Shown piece by piece: positions 51,288-59,459 of a DNA stretch of 64,000 nucleotides (the stretch's first letter is position 1; each line of letters starts with the position of its first letter). The notes beneath the pieces were generated by a model. It was not told the origin of the DNA, made no database searches, and was given only the letters and a program-made list of their open reading frames with translations. The stretch is taken from NCBI GenBank assembly GCA_965661545.1, contig CBFIEF010000009.1, positions 1 through 64,000 on the forward strand. The letters are read 5' to 3'. The position numbers and the translations under genes were made by a program. Source of the stretch: UBA7985 sp965661545. GTDB taxonomy: Bacteria > Pseudomonadota > Alphaproteobacteria > UBA7985.

Positions 51288-52597
51288 TGACCTCAACACA
51301 ATATTCCGATTTGGGCCGCCGATATCGGCGCGTTTCCCCTGTTATTTCCATGCTGGTCGTCTTCGCCTTGCTGGCAGGTTTTATGGTCTACGTGCCATTG
51401 GCAAACGGATCATTCAGCGGTGGTGGCGGTGCGCTGCCGGATACGATGGTGCAGTTGTTCGGCAAAATCCTGTGCTTTTCGCTTTTGGCGGTCGCGATGG
51501 ATCTAGTGTGGGGCTACTGCGGGATCCTGTCGCTCGGTCATGGCGCATTCTTCGCACTGGGCGGCTACGCCATTGGGATGAACCTGATCTACGCCACAGC
51601 AGATGAAAAGCTCGCGCAAATCACAGACGCAGTTGCGCGTGACGAAGCGGTCAAGCAGTCGATTTTCTCCGTAGTGGGACAGGGCGAAGACCCTTGGCCG
51701 TGGTTTTGGCTGTTGGCTGACCAATTCTGGTTTCACGCTTTGCTCGTGCTGATCGTTCCGGGTGCGCTGGCCTTTGGGTTTGGTTGGCTGGCGTTTCGCA
51801 GTCGCGTGACGGGGGTTTACTTGTCGATCATTACCCAAGCGCTGACACTCGTGCTTGGTTACCTGTTCATCATGAACGAGTTCGGCCTGCGCGGTAATAA
51901 CGGGCTGTCGGGCCTGCAAAACGTCATGGGCGCATCGATGACGGAGCCGTCGACCAAGGCGTTACTGTTCATCGCCTCAGGTATCGCTTTGATGGTCGGG
52001 TACGTCATCACCCTGTTTCTCACACAATCCAAGTTCGGGAATGTCATTCGTGGCATCCGGGACGATGAAGACCGCGTGCGTTTCTTGGGGTATCAAGTCG
52101 AGGGCTATAAGGTCTTCGCCTTCGTAGTTTCCGCCATGATGGCCGGCGTGGCTGGGGCGCTGTTTGCCCCGCAAGCTGGAATCATCAACCCAGACAGTTT
52201 TGGTCCTCTTAAGTCGATCGAGATCGCCGTTTGGGTTGCCTTGGGCGGTCGCGGAATGATCTATGGCGCCATTGTCGGCGCGGTGACAGCCAACCTGCTC
52301 CGCTCTGCGTTGACGGGCGGGTGGATCAACTCCATCGGCTTTGGTGCGGCGTCTATCGACGTCAGCGGAGTGCCTTGGCCCGAATTCTGGCCGATCGTTC
52401 TGGGTTTGATGTTTGTGTTGGTCACGCTGTTCCTGCCGAGGGGCATCATGGGGCTTTGGCATGATATCATCGGAATAACGTGGAAGGCGCTGGTGAAGCC
52501 ACGATTGGTCGAACCGGGCGAAGCGTCAGGCGACCCCCTCGAGCCATCCCCAAAATCCGACCTTGCCCCAGTCCGTGAAGTGGTTGCGAGCGCATGA
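51284..52597 (+). CDS. urtC: Urea ABC transporter permease UrtC
   Basis: A 437-residue LivM-type permease with about ten hydrophobic segments. Conserved parts are LSLGHGAFFALGGYAIGMNL near residue 83, GLSGLQNV near residue 207 and RDDEDRVRFLGYQVEGYKVF near residue 258. A hydrophilic tail of about 40 residues extends beyond the last span, making it longer than many UrtC proteins. It is coupled on both sides by 4-bp overlaps with urtB and urtD. Confidence 0.87.
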   Translation: MMTSTQYSDLGRRYRRVSPVISMLVVFALLAGFMVYVPLANGSFSGGGGALPDTMVQLFGKILCFSLLAVAMDLVWGYCGILSLGHGAFFALGGYAIGMNLIYATADEKLAQITDAVARDEAVKQSIFSVVGQGEDPWPWFWLLADQFWFHALLVLIVPGALAFGFGWLAFRSRVTGVYLSIITQALTLVLGYLFIMNEFGLRGNNGLSGLQNVMGASMTEPSTKALLFIASGIALMVGYVITLFLTQSKFGNVIRGIRDDEDRVRFLGYQVEGYKVFAFVVSAMMAGVAGALFAPQAGIINPDSFGPLKSIEIAVWVALGGRGMIYGAIVGAVTANLLRSALTGGWINSIGFGAASIDVSGVPWPEFWPIVLGLMFVLVTLFLPRGIMGLWHDIIGITWKALVKPRLVEPGEASGDPLEPSPKSDLAPVREVVASA

Positions 52598-53430
52598 GCA
52601 AATATCCTCCCATGGTGCTCAACATGGCACCGGTGCCGCCAGAACCAGTGGAACCGCGAACCACGTCTAGTTTTGAGAGCAGTGATCTGAACACTGGTTC
52701 TTCGCTGCTAATGATGCAGTCGGTGACAGTCTCGTTTGACGGATTCAAAGCCCTCAACGACTTGTCTTTTTCGATTGCAGAGGGCGAGTTGCGGGCGATC
52801 ATTGGCCCCAATGGTGCCGGAAAGACGACCTTCATGGACGTGGTCACAGGCAAAACTCGACCTGACAAGGGCCGCGTGGTGTTTGGCTCGACCGACGTTC
52901 TGCGAAAGTCAGAAGCGGAAATCGCTCGTCTCGGCATTGGACGCAAGTTCCAGCGGCCAACCGTGTTTGAACACCAAACGGTATTTGAAAACCTGATGAT
53001 GGCCCTGGCCAACCCCCGCGATCCCGTCGCAGGCATCTTCTACGCACTCAACCGATCCGACCGGCAACGGGTGCAAGACGTGGCGGAGCAAATTAACCTG
53101 CAAGACGTTCTACAAAGCGAAGCGGGCATCCTTTCACACGGGCAGAAACAATGGTTGGAGATCGGAATGCTGCTGGCCCAGGAGCCGAAGCTTTTGCTGG
53201 TCGACGAGCCGGCTGCCGGGATGACGCCCACAGAGCGGGAGCGCACGGTCAGTATTCTGCGCGAGGTCTCAAAAACACGCTCGGTCGTGGTGATCGAGCA
53301 CGACATGGAATTCGTGCGAAACCTCGACTGCCGGGTGACGGTCCTGCACGAAGGATCTGTGCTGGCCGAGGGCTTTATCGATCATGTCGTCAATAATGAG
53401 GAGGTGATCGATGTCTACCTTGGTCGCTGA
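52594..53430 (+). CDS. urtD: Urea ABC transporter ATP-binding protein UrtD
   Basis: A 278-residue ABC ATPase of LivG type. Walker A is GPNGAGKTT near residue 70, the signature reads LSHGQKQWLEIGM near residue 178 (LSHGQ instead of LSGGQ, normal in this family) and Walker B is LLLVDEPAAGMTP near 197, followed by the H-loop VVVIEHDMEFV. The N-terminal 45 residues are a polar extension. It overlaps urtE by 20 bp. Confidence 0.88.
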   Translation: MSKYPPMVLNMAPVPPEPVEPRTTSSFESSDLNTGSSLLMMQSVTVSFDGFKALNDLSFSIAEGELRAIIGPNGAGKTTFMDVVTGKTRPDKGRVVFGSTDVLRKSEAEIARLGIGRKFQRPTVFEHQTVFENLMMALANPRDPVAGIFYALNRSDRQRVQDVAEQINLQDVLQSEAGILSHGQKQWLEIGMLLAQEPKLLLVDEPAAGMTPTERERTVSILREVSKTRSVVVIEHDMEFVRNLDCRVTVLHEGSVLAEGFIDHVVNNEEVIDVYLGR

Positions 53431-54112
53431 AAACATCACGCTGTCTTACGGTGCTTCACAAATCTTGCACGGGGTCTCGGTCGAGGCTCGTACGGGCGAA
53501 GTGACCTGTGTCATGGGTCCAAATGGCGTCGGCAAAACATCCCTGCTCAAAGCCATTGTGGGCGTCCATCCGTTTAGCGGCGGTAACATTCGCTTGGGTG
53601 ACACCGACCTTGGGCGGCTGAGTGGGCACCAGTTGGCCCGGGCAGGGGTTGGATACGTGCCACAGGGTCGAATGATCTTCCCCCGGCTGACGGTCGAAGA
53701 GAACCTGAAGAGCGGCTTTGCTTGCCTGCCGCGAAGCCAATGGCGCATTCCAAATCGCGTGTTTGAGCTATTTCCCATCCTGGCCGACTTCATGGGGCGT
53801 CGAGGTGGGGATTTGTCTGGTGGACAGCAGCAGCAGCTCGCGATTGCCCGCGCTCTGATCACCAAACCACGCTTGCTGATTCTCGACGAGCCAACAGAGG
53901 GGATTCAGCCCAATGTCATCCAGCAGATTGGGGACGTTATTCGCGCACTGAAGAGTGAGGGCGAAATGTCGATTATTCTGGTGGAACAGTACTTTGACTG
54001 GGCGCAAAAACTGTCGGATAGCTTCACTGTGATGCGCCGCGGAGAGGTGATCGCGCAAACGCGGAAGGAACAGGCAGACATAGATGAATTGCGACGCTTG
54101 ATTTCAATCTGA
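53411..54112 (+). CDS. urtE: Urea ABC transporter ATP-binding protein UrtE
   Basis: A 233-residue ABC ATPase of LivF type. Walker A is GPNGVGKTSL near residue 36, the signature is LSGGQQQQLAIARAL near 136 and Walker B is LILDEPTEGIQPNVIQQIG near 157. DEPTEGIQP is a hallmark of UrtE versus LivF (DEPSLGLAP). ATG at 53411 lies within the end of urtD. It completes the urea uptake system; urease genes are not within the window. Confidence 0.88.
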   Translation: MSTLVAENITLSYGASQILHGVSVEARTGEVTCVMGPNGVGKTSLLKAIVGVHPFSGGNIRLGDTDLGRLSGHQLARAGVGYVPQGRMIFPRLTVEENLKSGFACLPRSQWRIPNRVFELFPILADFMGRRGGDLSGGQQQQLAIARALITKPRLLILDEPTEGIQPNVIQQIGDVIRALKSEGEMSIILVEQYFDWAQKLSDSFTVMRRGEVIAQTRKEQADIDELRRLISI

Positions 54113-54237
54113 CGCGAAGCACTTTGTTAGCGAGGCTATGGCGCATTTGCGCTCAAGAGCGTCCCTTTTTTCAATGGTATTCCCTGCGAGCATTCGTCAG
54201 AATGCGCGAAAATACACCTAACTTAGGAACGGAAAAC

Positions 54238-54402
54238 ATGACCCGTCTGATCGCATCTGCTTCTGCACTCTTGCTCACTGCTGGAACTGCCGCAGCTCAC
54301 ACTGCTGAAACCGCGCACAGCCATAATGAAATGGTGATCGCAGTCGCTGCTTTGGTTGCTATTGGTGCTGTTGCGACGCGGGTAATCGTTCGCGCGCGCT
54401 AA
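54238..54402 (+). CDS. 54-residue exported or membrane protein after urtE
   Basis: A short gene starting at ATG 54238, preceded by GGAACGG. It encodes a signal-like segment (MTRLIASASALLLTAGTAAA), a short histidine-containing stretch (HTAETAHSHNE), and a hydrophobic helix MVIAVAALVAIGAVATRVI with a basic end. It is either a two-span membrane protein or a processed one-span protein. The histidine-rich loop could bind metal. It lies in the same direction as urtABCDE, so a link to urea or nickel metabolism is possible but unproven. Confidence 0.6.
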   Translation: MTRLIASASALLLTAGTAAAHTAETAHSHNEMVIAVAALVAIGAVATRVIVRAR

Positions 54403-54414
54403 TCGACGTGGCTT

Positions 54415-54441
54415 GGCCCTTCTGCCAATTGGGGGAGGGCC
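54415..54441 (+). terminator. Possible terminator after the urt operon
   Basis: GGCCCT (54415-54420) and AGGGCC (54436-54441) form a 6-bp stem with a 15-nt loop containing CCAATTGG, followed by GTTGCTTTAGTT. The loop is large and the T tail poor. Confidence 0.4.
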
Positions 54442-54447
54442 GTTGCT

Positions 54448-54849
54448 TTAGTTCGAAAGGTTGGCCGTGAGCATTGTAAGCTCATAGTGCATGGCCAAAA
54501 TCTGATCCTTCAGCTTCTCCGTCTTCCGGCGGTTGTTGAAGGTGTTGGGGATGCGAGCAAGTTTCGCCTCCAACTTTGCGACTTTGGAGCTGAGAATAAT
54601 AATATCGGCTTTGGTCGCGACCTGCTTTTGTTGTCTGAGGCTGTGACTGCCCCGAACGCTTGGCGTGGCTTGGGCTTGTTCAGCAGGTACGCAAAGTGGC
54701 TGTTCCAGAACTCCGGTATCGTTAATGCAGTAAAATTCCATCGTCTGCGGCTGATTATTGCCGGACAGGTTCAGGGTCTGTGCACTCGCGCCGTTGGCAA
54801 GGCCAAGCGCGACGAGAAAACCGAGGCTGTGAAAAGACAGCGGTTTCAT
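54448..54849 (-). CDS. Secreted hypothetical protein
   Basis: A 133-residue protein with a signal peptide (MKPLSFHSLGFLVALGLANG then ASA, cleavage before QTLNLSG). The mature part has two cysteines (FYCIND, PLCVP) that could form a disulfide and a C-terminal lysine/leucine-rich helix (ILSSKVAKLEAKLARIPN, then KTEKLKDQILAMHYEL) with coiled-coil character. ATG at 54849 puts the signal peptide at the N terminus; the longer frame to 54915 would not. I do not recognise a family. It is convergent with the urt operon. Confidence 0.6.
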   Translation of the reverse strand: MKPLSFHSLGFLVALGLANGASAQTLNLSGNNQPQTMEFYCINDTGVLEQPLCVPAEQAQATPSVRGSHSLRQQKQVATKADIIILSSKVAKLEAKLARIPNTFNNRRKTEKLKDQILAMHYELTMLTANLSN

Positions 54850-55082
54850 GGAAACAGCCTTATCAACGAGTGAAAAAAGAGAACAATGATGGTTAAAACT
54901 ACATATGTGTCTCATTAGTCACAAGCCTAGCGGGGGGAAAGGCGGTCTCTTGTGCCGCAAATGTACGCGTCAGGCGTATAAACTGGGTTTATTCAGACTG
55001 CATCGACAGGTTTGCATTTATTCGAATAAAATGCAGCTCATAATGTTGGGCTTTGTCGAATCGTTTTGGGGGCTCTGGTCCT

Positions 55083-56429
55083 CTAGAACTCGCGTCCTGC
55101 TCTAAATTCATTCCATTTAATGACCGCCGTTGCACCCAGGCTTTTCAGAGGTCCACCGGGTACGCGCGTGGGCGTTGGTTGGGATTGCAGGAATTCTAGG
55201 TATTCGCTGCTGTTGCCTGTTGCCAGTTCTGCGGCGGCCATGCCGAGGAGCGTCCCTTTGGCTGTGCCTAAGGCATTCTGACAGCAGGCGGAGTACAAAC
55301 CTTCTTCAACCTCACCAAAGGCACCAACATTGTTCGGCGATAGGCAGATCCTCCCGCCCCAGCGGTACTCCATTGCAATGCCTGCGAGCATGGGAAAGCG
55401 GATGGCGAAGGAACGGTCATGGTCGCGGTTGATGTTGTCGAAGCGCTCGGGCGGAACGGCATAGTTTGGGTCAAAGCTGAACCTGTTGCGTACCACGAGC
55501 CGGTGTCCTCCGGCGCCAAAGGTGCGGCGCACAGTGGTTCCCATTGGGTCAGCAGGCGTGAGATGCCAGTTGTACTCGCCGCCCAGTGTTTTGACCTCGT
55601 CATCGGTCAGGGCACGGGTCATTGAGCCGAAGGTATTGAAGTGCATCAATTGACCCTGATAGAAGCCAAAATCGTTAATCAGACCGTTAACACCCAAAAT
55701 CACCTTTGGCGCGGTAACGCACCCATCTGCCGTCTGCACCACCCAGCTTTGACCTACGCGCTCCAGACCACGGACTGGCGAATTTTCATAGAGGGTTACC
55801 CTGTTGGACCCAATCGCCTCGGCTAAACTGCGCACGTAAAGTGCCGGCTGGATCATGGCGGAGCCAGGGGTGAAGAGGCCGGATTGGTAGTAGTCGATGC
55901 CTGTCAATTGCTGCATGGCGCGGGCGTCAAGCATCTCATAGGCTTCGCCCAAGTGCTCTAAGTGCGATGCGTAATCGAGATTGTGCTTATGGCCTTTGTC
56001 CGTTGCGGCACCGTTGATCTTGCCGCAGCGGTTGAAGGCTTCCGCGGTTAGCCCGGCCTCGTTGGCCATGGCTTGGGCAAAATCGATGGCTGCGCGGTTG
56101 GCGCGGGTTTGTGCGCGGTCGGACTCCAATGCCCCGCCGTAGTCTTCTGATGTTAGATCGTGGGGCAGGTCGATCATAAAGCCGGAGTTCCGGCCCGCTG
56201 GTCCTTCGGCCACTCGGATGCCTTCGAGAATCACAATATTGTCTTCGGGCCGCAACTGGCTCAACCGCTTGGCGGCTGCCAAACCAGCGAAGCCAGCGCC
56301 AATGACGACCCAATCAGCCGTGCGCGTCTCCGCCAAAACACGCGGCGCAACCGGTTTCGGCAAAAGCGCGTTCCATGCGGCAGGTCCGGGCTCTGCGGGT
56401 AGGGGTGGAACAGTGATTTTAAGCGTCAC
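55083..56429 (-). CDS. FAD-dependent amine/amino-acid oxidoreductase (DadA/PuuB-like)
   Basis: A 448-residue DAO-family flavoenzyme. The FAD-binding motif is VVIGAGFAGLAAAKRL near residue 42 and the substrate-side GRNSGFMIDLPHD near residue 78 resembles gamma-glutamylputrescine oxidase. The C-terminal FAD loop RWGGRICLSPNNVGAFG is near residue 360. It oxidises a C-N bond of an amino compound. It is the last gene of the seven-gene operon and overlaps the SDR gene before it by 4 bp. A promiscuous oxidase of a secondary amine left after demethylation is a plausible role (inference). Confidence 0.75.
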   Translation of the reverse strand: MTLKITVPPLPAEPGPAAWNALLPKPVAPRVLAETRTADWVVIGAGFAGLAAAKRLSQLRPEDNIVILEGIRVAEGPAGRNSGFMIDLPHDLTSEDYGGALESDRAQTRANRAAIDFAQAMANEAGLTAEAFNRCGKINGAATDKGHKHNLDYASHLEHLGEAYEMLDARAMQQLTGIDYYQSGLFTPGSAMIQPALYVRSLAEAIGSNRVTLYENSPVRGLERVGQSWVVQTADGCVTAPKVILGVNGLINDFGFYQGQLMHFNTFGSMTRALTDDEVKTLGGEYNWHLTPADPMGTTVRRTFGAGGHRLVVRNRFSFDPNYAVPPERFDNINRDHDRSFAIRFPMLAGIAMEYRWGGRICLSPNNVGAFGEVEEGLYSACCQNALGTAKGTLLGMAAAELATGNSSEYLEFLQSQPTPTRVPGGPLKSLGATAVIKWNEFRAGREF

Positions 56430-57166
56430 GGCAAACTCAACTTTGCAGTTCGGCCACCATCGATGGTCATGATTTGCCCGGTCATGAAGCCTGCATCCTC
56501 AGACGCCAGCCAATAGACCAGGTTGGCGACTTCTTCAGGTCGTCCTGTGCGGCCAACCGGGTGAATGGCTTTCAAGCCTTGGTGAAAAGCGGCGGTGTCG
56601 CCGGTTAGAGCGTTGATGAAATCGATGTTGAGTGGCGTATCAATCCATCCGGGCGCGACAGCGTTACAGCGTACGCCCTTTGGCCCTTCATCTACTGCGA
56701 TTGCGCGTGTCAGGCCGTTCAGCCCGGCTTTGGAGGCGCTGTAAGCAGGGTGACGCGGGTTTGAGGCGCTGGCCTCAACGCTGCTGATATTGACGATGTT
56801 GCCTTGGCTCGCATGGAGCAGCGGCATGAGCGCGCGGCTAAGGGCAAAGGGAACCGTCAGGTTCAGCTGCATCTGAGTGTCCCAGTCTGCCAAGGAGCTT
56901 TCTTGCACCGTGCCTTCGAGCATGACACCAGCGTTGTTCACCAGCACGTCAAGCCGCCCGGCTCGCGCAACGACTTCCGCGCTCACGCGGTCAGCAGCAT
57001 CGGCGTCAAGCAGCGAGAGAGCGATGGTCTCGCCGACGGGCGAAGGACGGCGCTGGGCTGTGAGGACGCGGTAGCCCTCGGCAGCAAAACGGCGCGCAAT
57101 AGCTTCTCCAATGCCGCTGCTGGCACCTGTTACGAGAGCAACTTTTTGAGGCGTTTGCTGTGTCAT
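56426..57166 (-). CDS. Short-chain dehydrogenase/reductase (first of two)
   Basis: A 246-residue classical SDR. The cofactor motif is TGASSGIGEAIA near residue 14, NNAGV is near residue 88, the catalytic Ser is in NISSVEAS near 137 and Tyr-x-x-x-Lys in YSASKAG near residue 152. It overlaps both neighbours by 4 bp. It probably oxidises or reduces a hydroxy/keto intermediate of the operon pathway; substrate unknown. Confidence 0.8.
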   Translation of the reverse strand: MTQQTPQKVALVTGASSGIGEAIARRFAAEGYRVLTAQRRPSPVGETIALSLLDADAADRVSAEVVARAGRLDVLVNNAGVMLEGTVQESSLADWDTQMQLNLTVPFALSRALMPLLHASQGNIVNISSVEASASNPRHPAYSASKAGLNGLTRAIAVDEGPKGVRCNAVAPGWIDTPLNIDFINALTGDTAAFHQGLKAIHPVGRTGRPEEVANLVYWLASEDAGFMTGQIMTIDGGRTAKLSLP

Positions 57167-57906
57167 CCGACCGGCTTTCCCCCGTTAACCTCCAACAGCG
57201 CTCCGACCATGTAGCGTGAGTCGTCGGAGGCCAAGAATGCAATCACGTCAGCGATGTCTTCTGGCTCAGCAATGCGCCCCAGCGGAACAGACTGGTTCAG
57301 CGTGGCGATCCCTTCATCAGGATCGAGCCCTCGGATCTTGAAGCCGGAGCGGAGCATGCCGGTATTCACCTCATTGGGGCAAACAGCGTTAACGCGGATG
57401 CCTTGGTGGGCATGGTCGCGCCCCAAACACTGAGTGAGCGATGCTAAAGCGGCCTTGGTCATAACATAGACAGGGTGGGCGGGGCCCGGCTGCAGCCCCC
57501 AGCACGAGGCAGTATTCACAATCGCTCCGCCGCCTTGCTTGGCCATGATGGGAATAGCACTGCGGCACAGGCGAAAGGGCGCCTCGACATTGATCGCCAG
57601 AGATCGGCTGAGATCGTCGTCAGAGGCATCCGTAATCACTCCGCGCGCGATGATCCCGGCGTTGTTGCAGAGGATATCCAGCCGTCCGGTGAGCGCCTGC
57701 ACTTTGCCCGGAAGCGCATCGGCAAACGCCGGGTCGGTCAAATCGCCGATCAAGTGATGATCAGCGCGCTGGGCCGGATCAGCGGCCAAATCCGTCGAGA
57801 CCACTGTCGCCCCATCCGCTTGCAAGCGAGCGATGATGGCTTGGCCGATCCCGCCGTTGCCGCCCGTTACGAGCGCTGTTTTCCCTGCGAATTGTCCCGC
57901 CGTCAT
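57163..57906 (-). CDS. Short-chain dehydrogenase/reductase (second of two)
   Basis: A 247-residue classical SDR with TGGNGGIGQAI near residue 15, NNAGI near residue 84, the Ser in NTASCWG near 134 and Tyr-x-x-x-Lys in YVMTKAAL near residue 151. It differs clearly from its neighbour, so the pair is not a recent duplication. It starts 2 bp after the MttB-family gene and overlaps the next SDR gene by 4 bp. Substrate unknown. Confidence 0.8.
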   Translation of the reverse strand: MTAGQFAGKTALVTGGNGGIGQAIIARLQADGATVVSTDLAADPAQRADHHLIGDLTDPAFADALPGKVQALTGRLDILCNNAGIIARGVITDASDDDLSRSLAINVEAPFRLCRSAIPIMAKQGGGAIVNTASCWGLQPGPAHPVYVMTKAALASLTQCLGRDHAHQGIRVNAVCPNEVNTGMLRSGFKIRGLDPDEGIATLNQSVPLGRIAEPEDIADVIAFLASDDSRYMVGALLEVNGGKPVG

Positions 57907-57908
57907 GG

Positions 57909-59459
57909 CTAGTGGTCCTGGTTCAAGGCTTCGACCGCTGGAATTTCACGCTCGCGCCGCGCAATGTAATCCAGCAGCGCTTCATTCACGCCCTCATCAA
58001 GCTTTGGCTCCTCGTAGTCGTTGAGCAAGTCCTTGACCCGCTGCAGCGCGCGTTCGTTAATCTCAACCGAGCCTTCGGCCTGCCATTGCTCGATGGAGTT
58101 GTTGTCGAACATCTCTGGCATAAAGAACGCCCGTTGGAAGTTTTCCAGCGTGTGCGGGTGGCCCAAGTAATGCCCGCCGGGGCCAACGTCGCGAACCGCT
58201 TGCAGCGCTTCGTCAAAGTCGTCCCAGCGCACGCCCTCGGCCATGCGGTAGCCCATGGCGCACTGCTCGGCATCCACAACGAACTTCGCCATGGAACAAT
58301 GCATGCCCGCCTCGTTCCAGCCTGCGGAATGCCAGATGTAGTTGGCGCCAGACATGAGCGCCGCCATCATGGTGGTCGCGCTCTCGTACCCGGCTTGGGC
58401 GTCAAAGGTCTTCGCGCCGCCCAGCGTGTTCGATGTCCGCCACGGCACATCATAGAACCGCGCCATTTGCCCGATCATGAAGTTCATCAGGCTGATTTCA
58501 GGGGTTCCCGCCATTGGGGCGCCTGACTTCATCGATACCGTCGCCAGATAGTGCCCATAAATCGCAGGCGTTCCCTTGCGGATGACTTGGGTATAGGCAA
58601 GCGCAGACAGGGCTTCAGCGTTCAACTGCGCGACTGTTGGCGCAACAGAAGCAGGCGTGTTGGCCCCGCCCAGCACGAACGGTGAGCACAGTACAGGCTG
58701 CTTACGCTTAGCAAAGGCGCGCATGGCCCCCAGCATGGTCTCATCCCACACCAGCGGCGAGTTACCGTTGCAGTTGCCGGTACAGACGGCGTGGTCTTCG
58801 AGGTAGTCTTCCCCAAACAACACCGCGCACATCTCCATCACATCCTCAGCGTTCTTGGGCGAAGTGGTCATGCCCATGAAAGTCTTATCGCTGTGCTTCA
58901 TCGACGAGTAGGTGATGCGCAAGTGCCGGTGCGAAATTGGGTGATCGTAGGGCTCAACGATATGGTGCGCGCTGGAGTGGATCGCGGGTAGCATATGGCT
59001 GAGCTTGTGGAAGTTTGCCAAGTCATCCAGCGTTGGGTTGCGCCGAACGTCTTCCATATCCCGCAAATAAGGCGCGCCTGTCATCGGCACGAAAATCGAG
59101 TGATCGTTGCCGAAGGGTAGATCGTTCGCGTGGTTTCGGGCGTGAATGGTGAAGCTACTCGGTATGCTCGCGATCAGCTCACGCACCAAGCATCGGTCCA
59201 GATGCACCGTCTCACCACGCACATCCGCGCCGACTCCGCGCCAGTCTTCGAGCGCAATCTCGTCACGGAACACCACGCCAATGTTTTCAAGGATGTCCAT
59301 AGACGCTGCATCGATCTTCTCCACCTGCTCTTGGCTCATTGGCTCGGTCAGGGGGAGGGTGCGGCGCAAGGCTGGGAGCATCGTGGTGTTCCGCTTCTGC
59401 CGCGAAGCCTTGCGCGCGCCGCGTCCGCGACGCTCTGTGCCGACTGCTGCTACACTCAT
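57909..59459 (-). CDS. Non-pyrrolysine MttB-family methyltransferase
   Basis: A 516-residue trimethylamine methyltransferase-superfamily protein. Typical stretches are ASMDILENIGVVFRDE near residue 53, FVPMTGAPYLRDMEDVRRN near residue 123, NSPLVWDETMLGAMRAF near residue 240 and GGAKTFDAQAGYESATTMM near residue 348. The frame is open throughout with no in-frame amber codon, so it belongs to the group without pyrrolysine (as glycine betaine methyltransferase MtgB). These enzymes move a methyl group from a quaternary amine to a corrinoid protein; no corrinoid protein is in the window. It is fourth in the GntR-to-FAD operon with 4-bp and 2-bp junctions. Confidence 0.85.
   Translation of the reverse strand: MSVAAVGTERRGRGARKASRQKRNTTMLPALRRTLPLTEPMSQEQVEKIDAASMDILENIGVVFRDEIALEDWRGVGADVRGETVHLDRCLVRELIASIPSSFTIHARNHANDLPFGNDHSIFVPMTGAPYLRDMEDVRRNPTLDDLANFHKLSHMLPAIHSSAHHIVEPYDHPISHRHLRITYSSMKHSDKTFMGMTTSPKNAEDVMEMCAVLFGEDYLEDHAVCTGNCNGNSPLVWDETMLGAMRAFAKRKQPVLCSPFVLGGANTPASVAPTVAQLNAEALSALAYTQVIRKGTPAIYGHYLATVSMKSGAPMAGTPEISLMNFMIGQMARFYDVPWRTSNTLGGAKTFDAQAGYESATTMMAALMSGANYIWHSAGWNEAGMHCSMAKFVVDAEQCAMGYRMAEGVRWDDFDEALQAVRDVGPGGHYLGHPHTLENFQRAFFMPEMFDNNSIEQWQAEGSVEINERALQRVKDLLNDYEEPKLDEGVNEALLDYIARREREIPAVEALNQDH

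Noticed and set aside
57909..59459. Pyrrolysine-containing trimethylamine methyltransferase MttB
   Set aside because: No in-frame amber codon in the gene and no pyl genes nearby; it belongs to the non-pyrrolysine group.
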